Part shown: in pieces, positions 51,939 to 60,746 of the stretch
How the letters are laid out: each line of letters begins with the position of its first letter
Position numbering within the stretch: position 1 is the stretch's first letter
Source of the DNA: Allobosea sp. LC85
GTDB taxonomy: Bacteria > Pseudomonadota > Alphaproteobacteria > Rhizobiales > Beijerinckiaceae
Direction: 5' to 3'
Assembly: GCF_000735605.1 (NCBI RefSeq)
Contig: NZ_JPKG01000059.1
Coordinates: 310,001 to 374,000, forward strand
DNA: 64,000 nt
The notes under the pieces: generated by a model
The model's database searches: none
Told to the model about the DNA's origin: nothing
The model's input: the letters and a program-made list of their open reading frames with translations, nothing else
Position numbers and translations under genes: made by a program

Positions 51939-53243
51939 ATGCGCGTGACGATGATCGGTTCGGGCTATGTTGGCCTGGTCTCCGGCGCCTGCTTCGCCGA
52001 TTTCGGCCATGTCGTGACCTGCGTCGACACCGACGCCGGCAAGATCGAGGCGCTCAACCGCGGCGAGATCCCGATCTTCGAGCCCGGCCTGGACGATCTC
52101 GTCGCCAAGAATGTGCGAGAAGGCCGCCTCTCCTTCACGACCGAGTTGGCCGGTGCCGTCCGCGGCGCCGACGCGGTCTTCATCGCGGTCGGTACGCCGG
52201 CCCGGCGCGGAGACGGCCATGCCGACCTTTCCTATGTCTACCAGGCCGCGCGCGATGTCGTGGCCGAGCTTGAGGGCTTCACCGTCGTCGTCACCAAGTC
52301 GACCGTGCCGGTCGGCACCGGCGACGAAGTCGAGCGGATCATGCGGGAGAGCCGGCCGGACGCCGATTTCGCGGTGGTCTCGAACCCGGAATTCCTGCGC
52401 GAGGGCGCCGCGATCAGCGACTTCAAGCGTCCGGACCGGATCGTGATCGGCACCGACGACGCACGCGCTCGCACCGTGATGGAGGACATCTATCGGCCGC
52501 TCTATCTCAATGCCGCGCCCCTCCTCTTCACCTCGCGCCGCACCTCCGAGCTGATCAAATACGCCGCCAACGCCTATCTCGCGACCAAGATCACCTTCAT
52601 CAACGAGATGGCCGACCTCTGCGAGGCGGTCGGCGCGAATGTCCAGGAGGTCGCGCGCGGCATCGGCCTCGACAATCGCATCGGCGCGAAGTTCCTGCAT
52701 GCCGGCCCCGGCTATGGCGGCTCCTGCTTTCCGAAGGATACGCTGGCCTTGATGAAGACGGCGCAGGACCTGGCGGCTCCGCTGCGGATCGTCGAGACCG
52801 TCGTCGCCGTCAATGACCAGCGCAAGCGCGCCATGGCCCGCAAGGTGATCGCCGCCTGCGGTGGTTCGGTGCGTGGCAAACGGATCGCCATCCTTGGCCT
52901 CGCCTTCAAGCCGAACACCGACGACATGCGCGAAGCGCCATCGATCGCGATCATCACCGCGCTTCAGGATGCCGGGGCAGAGATCATTGCCTATGATCCC
53001 GAGAGCATGGATGCGGCCAGGCCCCTGCTGCCTGGAATCTCCTATGCGAGCGACGCCTATTCCTGCATCAGGGGCGCAGATGCGCTGGTGATCGTGACGG
53101 AATGGGATGCTTTTCGCGCGCTCGATCTGGCCGCGGTCAAGGCCGCCCTGCGCGAGCCCGTCGTTGTCGATCTGCGCAATATCTACCGCTCGGACGACAT
53201 GCGCCGCCGTGGCTTCCAATACAGCAATGTCGGCAATGCCTGA
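51939..53243 (+). CDS. ugd: UDP-glucose 6-dehydrogenase
   Basis: The 434-residue protein has the N-terminal NAD motif GSGYVGLVSGACFADFGH, the VVTKSTVPVGTG segment near 120, and the active-site stretch GPGYGGSCFPKDTLAL with the catalytic Cys near 262. It oxidises UDP-glucose to UDP-glucuronate for exopolysaccharide or LPS sugars. The ATG at 51939 follows AGAGGA; an upstream in-frame start at 51870 is not needed. No polysaccharide synthesis cluster surrounds it, apart from a flippase-like gene 3 kb away. Confidence 0.95.
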   Translation: MRVTMIGSGYVGLVSGACFADFGHVVTCVDTDAGKIEALNRGEIPIFEPGLDDLVAKNVREGRLSFTTELAGAVRGADAVFIAVGTPARRGDGHADLSYVYQAARDVVAELEGFTVVVTKSTVPVGTGDEVERIMRESRPDADFAVVSNPEFLREGAAISDFKRPDRIVIGTDDARARTVMEDIYRPLYLNAAPLLFTSRRTSELIKYAANAYLATKITFINEMADLCEAVGANVQEVARGIGLDNRIGAKFLHAGPGYGGSCFPKDTLALMKTAQDLAAPLRIVETVVAVNDQRKRAMARKVIAACGGSVRGKRIAILGLAFKPNTDDMREAPSIAIITALQDAGAEIIAYDPESMDAARPLLPGISYASDAYSCIRGADALVIVTEWDAFRALDLAAVKAALREPVVVDLRNIYRSDDMRRRGFQYSNVGNA

Positions 53244-53331
53244 TCGACGCACTGCCTTGATAGCGTCACAAGCAGCCCCCACCTCTTGACGCGGCGGCGC
53301 ACCCGCGCCGTCCAAACGAGAGGAGATGACG

Positions 53332-54135
53332 ATGACGCCGCAAGAACGCGACGTGATCGCCGGGATTTTCGATCGCCTGAGACAGGCGGCCAACCAGCCC
53401 CGCGACCCCGAGGCTGAACGCTACATCGCCGAGCGCCTGCGCGAGCAGCCTTATGCGCCCTATGTCATGGCGCAGGCCGTCTATATTCAGGAACAGGCGC
53501 TGACCAACCTTCAGGCGCAGGTCGAGGAACTGCAGGCTCAAGTTCGTGACCTGCAGAGCCGACCCACCGAGGCTCCAGCGCAGGCGGGCGGCTTCCTGTC
53601 GGGCATCTTCGGCGGCGCATCTCGGCCCGCAGACGCCCCGGCGCGCAGCGGCTCCGTACCGGCCTTCCGGGCACGCCCTGAAGGGCAAGCGGCATCAGCC
53701 GCGTGGACCGGTCAGCAGCAACAGCCGGCCTCCGGTCAGGCTTTCGGCGGCCCACAAGGCCAGCAACAGCCGGGTCCCTGGGCAAACCAGCAGGCCCAGG
53801 CGCCCGGACGTGGCGGCGGCTTCATGGCCTCCGCGCTGACGACGGCGGCCGGCGTCGCCGGCGGCATGATGCTCGGCAACGTCCTGACCAACGCCTTTGG
53901 CGCCGGCAAGGGCGGCGAGGCAAAGGCCACGGAGACTGCGGATGCCAGCAAGGCAGCCGATGCAAGCAAACCGTCCGATACCGCTGAAAAGGATGCCGGC
54001 GCCGCCGACAACCAGCAGGCGGCCAATGATCAAGGCACTGCGGACCAGGCAACCTACGATCAGGCCAGCTACGACGAGCCCTATGATCCCGGCCAGGACG
54101 ACGACCCCATCGATGATGGCGGCGACTGGGCCTGA
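53332..54135 (+). CDS. DUF2076 domain protein
   Basis: The 267-residue protein starts MTPQERDVIAGIFDRLR, followed by a helical region with PYAPYVMAQAVYIQEQAL and a heptad-like AQVEELQAQVRDLQS stretch. This is the DUF2076 pattern. A Gln/Pro-rich linker, a glycine-rich hydrophobic segment (TTAAGVAGGMMLGNVL, about 165-180) and a very acidic tail (ending DDGGDWA) follow. Function unknown. The second ATG at 53332 is preferred because AGGAG sits right against the first one (53326). Confidence 0.88.
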   Translation: MTPQERDVIAGIFDRLRQAANQPRDPEAERYIAERLREQPYAPYVMAQAVYIQEQALTNLQAQVEELQAQVRDLQSRPTEAPAQAGGFLSGIFGGASRPADAPARSGSVPAFRARPEGQAASAAWTGQQQQPASGQAFGGPQGQQQPGPWANQQAQAPGRGGGFMASALTTAAGVAGGMMLGNVLTNAFGAGKGGEAKATETADASKAADASKPSDTAEKDAGAADNQQAANDQGTADQATYDQASYDEPYDPGQDDDPIDDGGDWA

Positions 54136-54163
54136 TCCCGGCTGCGTCCACCAGGACCAACGG

Positions 54164-54194
54164 CGGCTCGCCTCGCGGCGAGCCGTTTTGGTTT
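54164..54194 (+). terminator. Intrinsic terminator after the DUF2076 gene
   Basis: CGGCTCGCC and GGCGAGCCG form a nine-pair GC-rich stem with a four-base loop, followed by TTTTGGTTT. It isolates the following mbfA gene. Confidence 0.85.
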
Positions 54195-54216
54195 GGGGCC
54201 TTCCCATTGCAGCCTG

Positions 54217-54253
54217 CACCCCTTAGATTGGAATAATTCTAATCTAAGGGGTG
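54217..54253 (+). promoter_or_regulatory. Irr/ICE-type operator upstream of mbfA
   Basis: A 37-bp palindrome with one mismatched pair is centred at 54235. Its core TTGGAATAATTCTAA resembles the ICE/Irr box (TTTAGAA-N3-TTCTAAA). The outer arms are CACCCCTTAGATT and AATCTAAGGGGTG. The AAGGGG ribosome site of mbfA is part of the right arm. Confidence 0.8.
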
Positions 54254-54256
54254 ATC

Positions 54257-55213
54257 ATGAAACGCATCGACGATCTGGACGAGGCCGAGATCCTCGCGCT
54301 TGCGATCGCCAATGAGGAAGAGGATTCCCGGATCTACCTTTCCCTCGCCAATCGCCTTCGGCCGATCTACCCGCATTCCGCTGAGGTCTTCGAGGAGATG
54401 GCGGCGGAAGAGCAGAGTCATCGCCACAGCCTGCTTTCGCTCTACGAGGGCCGCTTCGGCAAGGAACTGCCCTACATCACGCGTCAGGACGTGAAAGGGT
54501 TCTTGAAGCGCAACCCGGTCTGGCTGATGGACGGGCTGCGGCTCGACACCGCGCGGACGCAAGCGGCGCTGATGGAAGAGGAAGCCTCGGGCTTCTACGC
54601 CCGAGCCGCCGAACGGGCGCATGACGTCGAGACACGCAAACTCCTGGCTGACCTTTCCGAGGCCGAGAAATCGCATCAGAGCCTGGCGCAGCGCCTCGGC
54701 GAAACCATCCTGACCTCGGATGCGACCGCCGAGGAAGACCAGACCCGACATCGCCTTCTCGTGCTGCAGATCGTTCAGCCAGGCCTTGCCGGATTGATCG
54801 ATGGTTCGGTTTCGACGCTGGCGCCGATATTCGCTGCCGCCTTCGCGACGCATGATTCCTGGAACGCCTTCCAGGTCGGCCTCGCCGCATCGGTCGGCGC
54901 GGGGATCAGCATGGGCCTCACCGAAGCTCTGTCGGATGACGGCGCCATCACGGGACGCGGGCATCCCTGGGTCCGTGGCGCCGCCTGCGGTGTCGCGACG
55001 ACGGTCGGCGGGCTCGGCCATACCCTGCCCTACCTCATCCCCGACTTCTGGACCGCCACGGCGATCGCCGGCATCATCGTGGCAATCGAGTTGATCGTGA
55101 TCGCCTGGGTCCGCTGGCGCTATATGGAGACGCCGTTCACATCGGCGATCGTGCAGATCGTGCTCGGCGGCCTGCTGGTCCTTGCGACCGGCATTTTCAT
55201 CGGCAGTTCCTGA
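54257..55213 (+). CDS. mbfA: Membrane-bound ferritin MbfA (iron export/storage)
   Basis: The 318-residue protein fuses an N-terminal ferritin/rubrerythrin-like four-helix domain (about 1-150) to a VIT1/CCC1-like membrane domain (about 165-318, five segments). Metal-binding Glu and ExxH motifs are visible: ANEEEDSRIYLS near 16, AAEEQSHRH near 48, MEEEASGFY near 104 and EAEKSHQS near 135. In Bradyrhizobium and Agrobacterium MbfA lowers cytoplasmic iron and protects against peroxide, and Irr represses it when iron is low. The start is ATG 54257; an in-frame GTG at 54251 lies within the operator. Confidence 0.93.
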   Translation: MKRIDDLDEAEILALAIANEEEDSRIYLSLANRLRPIYPHSAEVFEEMAAEEQSHRHSLLSLYEGRFGKELPYITRQDVKGFLKRNPVWLMDGLRLDTARTQAALMEEEASGFYARAAERAHDVETRKLLADLSEAEKSHQSLAQRLGETILTSDATAEEDQTRHRLLVLQIVQPGLAGLIDGSVSTLAPIFAAAFATHDSWNAFQVGLAASVGAGISMGLTEALSDDGAITGRGHPWVRGAACGVATTVGGLGHTLPYLIPDFWTATAIAGIIVAIELIVIAWVRWRYMETPFTSAIVQIVLGGLLVLATGIFIGSS

Positions 55214-55237
55214 CGGCTGCGCAGGTGGCGCGCCGCC

Positions 55238-56047
55238 TCAGATCACCAGCACCTTTGCGCCGACCCGCACCCGCCCATACAGATCCATCACATCGTCATT
55301 GGTCATGCGGATGCAGCCCGAGGAGACGGCCTGACCGATCGTGTGCGGCTCGTTCGTGCCATGGATGCGATAGAGCGACGACCCGAGATAGAGCGCGCGC
55401 GCACCCATCGGATTCTCAGGCCCGCCGGACATGAAACGCGGCAGATCCGGGCGGCGTTTCAGCATCTCGGCCGGCGGCGTCCAACTCGGCCATTCCGCCT
55501 TGCGCGTCACGGCCTTCATGCCGGCCCATTCGAAGCCCGGCCGCCCAACGCCGATGCCATAGCGCAAGGCGCGCCCACCGGGCTGGACGAGAAAGAGAAA
55601 TTTCCGCGGCGTATCGATGACGATGGTGCCTGGCTTGTGCGGGCCGTAATAGGCAACTTCCTGCTTCTGGAAACGTGGATCGAGCACGCGCTCGATCGGC
55701 CGCTCCATCTGCATGGGCTCGCCCAGCGCGGCCATGCGACGCCCCGGAGCACGCGGCTCGGACGCCCGCTCGAACGGATCGGCGCCGTAGCCCTGCGCGG
55801 GTACGACGCGCTGGCCATAGGCGGAGTAGCCGCCCGGCCGATTATAGACCGCCCCGCCCCGGCCCTGGGGCGTCGGGTCACGGCCGGTCATCAGCATCTC
55901 GATGAAGCCGCCACCGTAGTTGCCACGCGCGGTAGAACCGGTGACCAGGGGATCGGCGGGCCGCCCGTAGCTCTGCGCGGAGACGGAGCCGTTGGTGGCG
56001 CACAACCCGGACAGGATCGCGAGCGGAACGAACAGGACGGGACGCAT
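55238..56047 (-). CDS. L,D-transpeptidase (YkuD domain) 2
   Basis: The 269-residue protein has a Sec signal (MRPVLFVPLAILSGLCA, cleavage near SVSAQ), a Gly/Arg/Pro-rich linker (about 25-110), and a YkuD domain with HGTNEP...SSGCIRM. It shares the segments VLDPRFQKQEVAYYGPHKPG / SRFLRQEVAYPTSERPG-type motif with the transpeptidase at 50974, so the two are paralogues, but this one lacks a clear lipobox and would be soluble in the periplasm. It converges on mbfA. Confidence 0.92.
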   Translation of the reverse strand: MRPVLFVPLAILSGLCATNGSVSAQSYGRPADPLVTGSTARGNYGGGFIEMLMTGRDPTPQGRGGAVYNRPGGYSAYGQRVVPAQGYGADPFERASEPRAPGRRMAALGEPMQMERPIERVLDPRFQKQEVAYYGPHKPGTIVIDTPRKFLFLVQPGGRALRYGIGVGRPGFEWAGMKAVTRKAEWPSWTPPAEMLKRRPDLPRFMSGGPENPMGARALYLGSSLYRIHGTNEPHTIGQAVSSGCIRMTNDDVMDLYGRVRVGAKVLVI

Positions 56048-56262
56048 GACGCAACTCTCTTCAGCAAGCTGTGAAGAGCCTGGGGAGCCGCTCTCAAAGG
56101 AATGGTGAATCGCTGCCGCATCGTCAGCGTTTCGGCGACCATTCGCGTGAATTCAGCGAATTAACCTTAGCAACCCGCCTAGAGAGACGGTGAACGAAGC
56201 GTTTCGGGTGAAGGCGAAGGGTTCTTCGGCCCGTGCCGGGCTATCGGGCAGACCTCGCCATG

Positions 56263-57696
56263 TCATCGGACCGCACGGCTTCGGCGCATGACCCACCACA
56301 GTGCAAGCCTGGTGCGGCTCCGCATCACGTCGCAACCCAGGATGACAGCCGCGTAGACAAGCACCCCCACGCCGACCTGGAGCGCGAGTTCGATTGGCGC
56401 CGTGAAACGGCCGGATAGCGGCCAGATTGCAGCAACCATCGACAGAACGGCGAGCAGCACGCAGGCGCAGTCTCGCAGCGGCGGCCAGACCGGCAGCGAA
56501 CGGAGTGCCGCACTCGCAGTCACTCCGAGCGCGACGATGAAGGCACTCGCCTGCGCATAGGCGTAACGCTCCGGTCCCGCCGCTCCCCAGGGACCGAGCA
56601 CCAGCAGCAGATTGCTGGCCAGGCCGAGGCCCGTTGCCACGGGCGCGATGCCAGTGCGTCTGCCGAGGAGAAAAACCGGGATGAAGGCGGACTGCGAGAT
56701 CGTCAAAGCCATGAAGCCCGCGATCAGGATCGACATGTAGGCCGAGAAATGGCCGTGAAAGCTCGGCGGGACCAGAAGCCGTTCAAAGGCGGGCAGGACA
56801 AGCCAGAGCCCGGCGGCGACAGGAAGCGTCACCATCAGCACGACGACGACATTCTCGGCGATACGGCGCAGTGCCACCCGCCGCCCGCGCGTCTCGTCGA
56901 GGCGAATGACCTCTCGCAGGAGCACGATCTCCAGGGTCGAGGCGAGCGTGCCGAAGAGCTTCAGCCCCATATCCGAGGCCAGAGAGAAATAGCCGGCCTC
57001 GGCAAAGCCATGGGCGCCGGCGAGCAGGGAGCGGTTGATCAGCGGGATCAGCGAATAGATCGCATTGCTGCCGATCAGCGGCAGGGAATAGATGAAGAAG
57101 CTCCAGGCGACGGCCTTGTCGGCGGCCGAGAGCGTGAGCGGCGCATCGGCCAGCGCCCGCCGGACGAGAAGCAGCGCCACCACCACGCTGATCAGGCCGC
57201 CAAGCAGGACAATGGCGGGATCGTGCGTGATCCAGGCTCCGCCGACCATCAGGATCAGCGCCAGGACGTTCTTGACGATGATCAGTTTGGCGTAGGCGGC
57301 GTCGAGGAAGCGGGCGCGCGCGATCGCGCCGTGATAGTCGAACAACCCTGCCCCGATGCCGCCGAGCACGGCAGCCGCAAGCAGCATCGCCGGCAGGCGG
57401 AAATCGATGCCCGCCACGATCGCGGCGATCAGCAGGCCGGACAGGGCAATGCTGATGCCGGCAGCCAGGATATCCAGCGTCGCGCGAATCTCGGGCTGCT
57501 TCTCGCGCGCCGCCAATGAGTAGAAGCGGATCGCCGAGACCCTCAGCCAGTCGAGCAGCGCGGTGTTGACCAGCACGACGATGGCCGCGCCAATCGCGTA
57601 GAGTCCGAAAGCCGCGGGCCCGAGAAAATAGGCTATGAGCAGACCGAGAACGAAATTCAGCCCGGCATTGATGATGAAGGGCACGAGAACAGTCAT
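56263..57696 (-). CDS. Lipopolysaccharide/polysaccharide flippase-like membrane protein (MOP superfamily)
   Basis: The 477-residue protein has about 12-14 predicted membrane helices. The N-terminus (VPFIINAGLNFVLGLLIAYFLGPAAFGLYAIG) is typical of Wzx/PST-type flippases of the MOP superfamily. It probably moves a lipid-linked sugar across the inner membrane. ATG 57696 (MTVLVPFIINAG) is preferred to an upstream in-frame start at 57741. No glycosyltransferase is adjacent, though ugd is in the neighbourhood. Confidence 0.86.
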   Translation of the reverse strand: MTVLVPFIINAGLNFVLGLLIAYFLGPAAFGLYAIGAAIVVLVNTALLDWLRVSAIRFYSLAAREKQPEIRATLDILAAGISIALSGLLIAAIVAGIDFRLPAMLLAAAVLGGIGAGLFDYHGAIARARFLDAAYAKLIIVKNVLALILMVGGAWITHDPAIVLLGGLISVVVALLLVRRALADAPLTLSAADKAVAWSFFIYSLPLIGSNAIYSLIPLINRSLLAGAHGFAEAGYFSLASDMGLKLFGTLASTLEIVLLREVIRLDETRGRRVALRRIAENVVVVLMVTLPVAAGLWLVLPAFERLLVPPSFHGHFSAYMSILIAGFMALTISQSAFIPVFLLGRRTGIAPVATGLGLASNLLLVLGPWGAAGPERYAYAQASAFIVALGVTASAALRSLPVWPPLRDCACVLLAVLSMVAAIWPLSGRFTAPIELALQVGVGVLVYAAVILGCDVMRSRTRLALWWVMRRSRAVR

Positions 57697-57845
57697 ATGA
57701 TCCCGGTCATGGCGCCAGCACGAAGGTGCCGCGCGACTCACGCGGCGACCACATCATCGATACACAACTGCCCTAACCGCCCGCTCGTGCATTTCCAAGC
57801 CGAAGCGCGCCGAATCTCGGTCCATTCGCGTTCCGGATTCCGCTG

Positions 57846-58610
57846 ATGCTGAGCGACCCGCTGTTCTATCTGGTGGGATTGGCGACCACGCTGCTGATCG
57901 CGATCGGCAAGGGGGCCTTTGGCGGCGGCCTGGCGATTCTCGGCATCCCCCTGCTCGCGCTCGTCACCGACCCGCTCTCGGCCGCGATTATGGTCGCCGT
58001 CCTGGTTGCGCTCATGGACCTGTTCGCCCTGCAGAGCTTTGGGCGCTCGACCTGGTCGAAGCCGGACCTGATCTGGCTCCTGCCCGGGCTCATCATTGGC
58101 ATTGGCGTCGGCTATCTGGTCTTCCGCCTGGTCGATGCGCGGATCGTGACGCTGATCATCGGGCTGACGACGCTGGCCTTCACGGCACATTGGTTCGCAA
58201 GGGGGCGGCTTGCGGCACCAGGCGCGCGTCCGGTCCGTCCCGCGCTGGCCCTGGTCGCCGGCACCGCCGCCGGCTTCACCACCTTCGTCGCGCATGCCGG
58301 CGGCCCACCCGTCGCCCTGTATCTGCTCGCCCGCGGCCTGCCAAAGACCGTGCTGGTGGGCACCACGGTCGTCTTCTTCACCCTCGGAAACTGGCTGAAG
58401 CTGCCGCCCTATCTGGCCCTTGGCGTCGAGCGGCCGGACGCACTCTGGGCTGTGCTGGCGCTGACGCCAGCAGCGCCGATCGGCGTCTGGCTGGGGCGCA
58501 TCGTCCATGAGCGGCTGGAGCAGAAGACGCTGTTCTTCTGGTGCTATCTCCTGCTCGGCGCGGCGGCATTGAAACTGACCGCCGATGCGGCATTTGCATT
58601 GCTGGGCTGA
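57846..58610 (+). CDS. TauE/SafE family sulfite/organosulfur exporter
   Basis: The 254-residue protein has seven to eight predicted helices with the family's duplicated glycine-rich segments (GKGAFGGGLAILGIPLLAL near 18 and TAAGFTTFVAHAGGPPVALY near 140). Members export sulfite, sulfoacetate or related anions. No sulfur-metabolism gene is adjacent. It is followed by a GNAT and a DMT transporter gene on the same strand. Confidence 0.9.
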   Translation: MLSDPLFYLVGLATTLLIAIGKGAFGGGLAILGIPLLALVTDPLSAAIMVAVLVALMDLFALQSFGRSTWSKPDLIWLLPGLIIGIGVGYLVFRLVDARIVTLIIGLTTLAFTAHWFARGRLAAPGARPVRPALALVAGTAAGFTTFVAHAGGPPVALYLLARGLPKTVLVGTTVVFFTLGNWLKLPPYLALGVERPDALWAVLALTPAAPIGVWLGRIVHERLEQKTLFFWCYLLLGAAALKLTADAAFALLG

Positions 58611-58675
58611 ACGGCATGCGCGTAGCGGTGGCGCCTCCCCTTGCACCAAGCGCGATTGGCCTGCATCGCTGCGCC

Positions 58676-59179
58676 ATGACCGCAAGCCTCCCGCCGCTTC
58701 GCGCCGCGCGCGACGATGATTCCGAACCGCTCGCCGCCCTGATCGCCGCGAGCTTCGCCGAATATCCCGATTGCCATTTCGACTGGTCGGAGTTTCCCGA
58801 GCTGCGGAGGCCCGCGAGCCATTTCGCGGCCAAGGGCGGCCGGCTCTGGATCGCAGACGCGCCTGATGGCGGGATCGCCGGGTCGCTCGGCATCTTTCCT
58901 GTTCCCGAACAGAATGCCGCCGAGCTTGCAAAGGTCTATGTTTCTCCCGCCTGGCGCGGCGCCGGGCTCGCGCAGGTGCTCTTTGCAGAGGCGCTCGGCT
59001 TCGCGGAAGCCGGCAACCATGCAGAGATGATCCTGTGGTCCGATGCGCGCTTCGCGCGCGGCCATCGCTTCTACGAGAAGCTCGGCTTCGTCCGCTGGCC
59101 GGGGCAGCGCTATCTCGGCGATATCTCCTTCAGCTGGGAGTACCATTTCCGCAAGCGCCTCACCGGCCAACCGGCATGA
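58676..59179 (+). CDS. GNAT family N-acetyltransferase
   Basis: The 167-residue protein has the GNAT core: KVYVSPAWRGAGLAQVLFAE near 90 forms the acetyl-CoA loop (R-G-x-G-L/A type), and YEKLGFVRWPGQRYLG near 140 is the typical C-terminal strand. The substrate is unknown. ATG 58676 is chosen; an in-frame ATG at 58616 would add an unremarkable stretch. Its TGA overlaps the DMT transporter ATG by four bases, so the two are coupled. Confidence 0.87.
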   Translation: MTASLPPLRAARDDDSEPLAALIAASFAEYPDCHFDWSEFPELRRPASHFAAKGGRLWIADAPDGGIAGSLGIFPVPEQNAAELAKVYVSPAWRGAGLAQVLFAEALGFAEAGNHAEMILWSDARFARGHRFYEKLGFVRWPGQRYLGDISFSWEYHFRKRLTGQPA

Positions 59180-60018
59180 CCGCAGGCACGGCGCTGCGAG
59201 CCGTCCTCGGCATCGCCCTGCTCACCGCAATGGACGCGGTGATCAAGGGGCAGATGCAGCATCATCCCTTCATCGTCGCCCTGTTCATGCGCTTTGCCGC
59301 GGGCGGCCTTTGCGCCCTCATCGTCCTTGCGGTGGTGCGCCCGAAGTTCCCGACCCGCAGCAGCCTTATCGGCAACGCCCTGCGCGTGCCGCTCGTGGTG
59401 CTCACCGCCGGCAGCTTTTTCTATTCGATCTCGGTACTGCCTCTGGCCGAGGCCCTGACCCTGTCTTTCCTCGCGCCGGTCTTCGTCGCCCTGCTCGGAG
59501 GATTTCTGCTCAAGGAACGGCTCGACGGGCGCATTTTCCAGGCCCTCGGCTTCGGTCTGCTCGGCATGCTCGTCATGGTCTGGCCCAGGTTGCAGGGCGG
59601 CGTCACCGGAGCGGAGCTCGGCGTCGCCGCAGCCCTGTTCTCGGCAGTGTCCTATGCCTTCAACCTGATCCTGCTGCGACGGATCGCGGTAAAGGAACAT
59701 CCGGCGGTCATCGTCGCCTTCCAGAATTGCGGGCCGGCGCTCTGCCTCGCCATTCCCGCCTGGCTCGCCTTCGTACCCATGACCGGCCAGGACCTGCTGG
59801 CCTATCTCTCCGCCGGCCTGCTCGGCGTCGCCGGGCACCTCATGCTGACCTCCGCGTTTGCCCGCGCAGCGGCGTCGCGGCTGGCACCCATCGAGTACAC
59901 GGCACTGGTCTGGGCGAGCCTGCTCGGTTTCGCCTTCTTCGGCGAGATTCCGCTCTGGACCACCTATGCGGGCGCAGTCTTGATCGTCGCCGGCGCCGTT
60001 GCGGTCAGCAGGCGCTAG
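59176..60018 (+). CDS. DMT-superfamily (EamA) transporter
   Basis: The 280-residue protein has ten predicted helices in two EamA repeats (SFLAPVFVALLGGFLLKERLD in the first, EYTALVWASLLGFAFFGEIP in the second). Members export amino acids, nucleobases or small metabolites. It overlaps the acetyltransferase gene by ATGA, a pairing suggesting that an acetylated compound is exported. Right after its stop, in the same frame, starts the DUF930 remnant. Confidence 0.9.
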   Translation: MTAGTALRAVLGIALLTAMDAVIKGQMQHHPFIVALFMRFAAGGLCALIVLAVVRPKFPTRSSLIGNALRVPLVVLTAGSFFYSISVLPLAEALTLSFLAPVFVALLGGFLLKERLDGRIFQALGFGLLGMLVMVWPRLQGGVTGAELGVAAALFSAVSYAFNLILLRRIAVKEHPAVIVAFQNCGPALCLAIPAWLAFVPMTGQDLLAYLSAGLLGVAGHLMLTSAFARAAASRLAPIEYTALVWASLLGFAFFGEIPLWTTYAGAVLIVAGAVAVSRR

Positions 60019-60306
60019 CGCATCGAGCAATTGTGCAACCTCGAAGCGATGAGCCTGGTCCAGGCATGGAAAGCCGATCTCCAACCGGACAGGGTCGTCG
60101 CCTACGGGATGGCGGACACGAGGCTCGCGGCTGGAATGCTGCAGGCCGACGGCGCCGCCTTCCGCAGCAAGCGGCAATGGTAGAGGCTCAGGTTCAGATG
60201 CGAGCCCACGCCCGATCGCAGCAAGGTCGCCGGTTTCGAGTTTCTGGTCGCCGATGCGGTTCCCCGGAGCGAATGGGCCGCGCATAATCTTCCCACAACG
60301 CATTGA
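60019..60306 (+). pseudogene. Broken C-terminal remnant of a DUF930 protein
   Basis: In the frame of the DMT gene and directly after its TAG, the translation reads RIEQLCNLEAM, then QPDRVVAYGMAD and DGAAFRSKRQW, then an in-frame TAG (60181-60183), then RLRFRCEPTPDRSKVAGFEF and VPRSEWAAHNLP before TGA at 60304-60306. This matches the C-terminal domain of DUF930 proteins as I know them, in which the W is normally followed by Y (KWYxLxFxC); the TAG replaces that Tyr codon. The N-terminal part of the gene is missing. Codon use is normal, so the loss looks recent. Confidence 0.75.
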
Positions 60307-60342
60307 AGGAAGAGGCGGCGCCATTGCGGGCGCCGCGATCCT

Positions 60343-60723
60343 TCAGCCTTCCGGGCGGCCGCAATAAGCCTCGATCCTGTAACCGTCCGGGTCGATTGCG
60401 AAGGCCGCATAATAGTTCGGCCCGTAATCCGCCCGCAGCCCTGGCGCGCCGTTGTCCTTGCCACCCGCGTTCAGCGCAGCGGCATGAAAAGCATCCACGC
60501 TCGCCCGATTGGGGGCAGCGAAGCAGAAGTGCAGGTTCGAGCCCGGATCCGGCGGGACCGGGGTCTGGGCAGTCCCGATCCAGAAGGCGACCGCATCCCC
60601 GCCATAACCCAGCGAGCTGTCGTCATGGCTCAGGCAGCGATAGCCGAGAGCACCGAGCGACGCGTCGTAGAAGCGCTTTGTGCGGGCGATCTCCCGAACG
60701 CCGATCGAGACATGGTCAAGCAT
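60343..60723 (-). CDS. VOC (glyoxalase/bleomycin-resistance) family protein
   Basis: The 126-residue protein has the paired beta-alpha-beta modules of the vicinal oxygen chelate fold. Metal-ligand positions are His4 (LDHVSIGV), a mid-chain His (SNLHFCFAA) and Glu near the C-terminus (DPDGYRIEAY). Members include glyoxalases, dioxygenases and resistance proteins; the exact role is open. It lies 23 bases downstream of the hypothetical gene at 60747 and is probably co-transcribed with it. Confidence 0.9.
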   Translation of the reverse strand: MLDHVSIGVREIARTKRFYDASLGALGYRCLSHDDSSLGYGGDAVAFWIGTAQTPVPPDPGSNLHFCFAAPNRASVDAFHAAALNAGGKDNGAPGLRADYGPNYYAAFAIDPDGYRIEAYCGRPEG

Positions 60724-60746
60724 GGTGGATCTCCTCCGGGAGGGGG

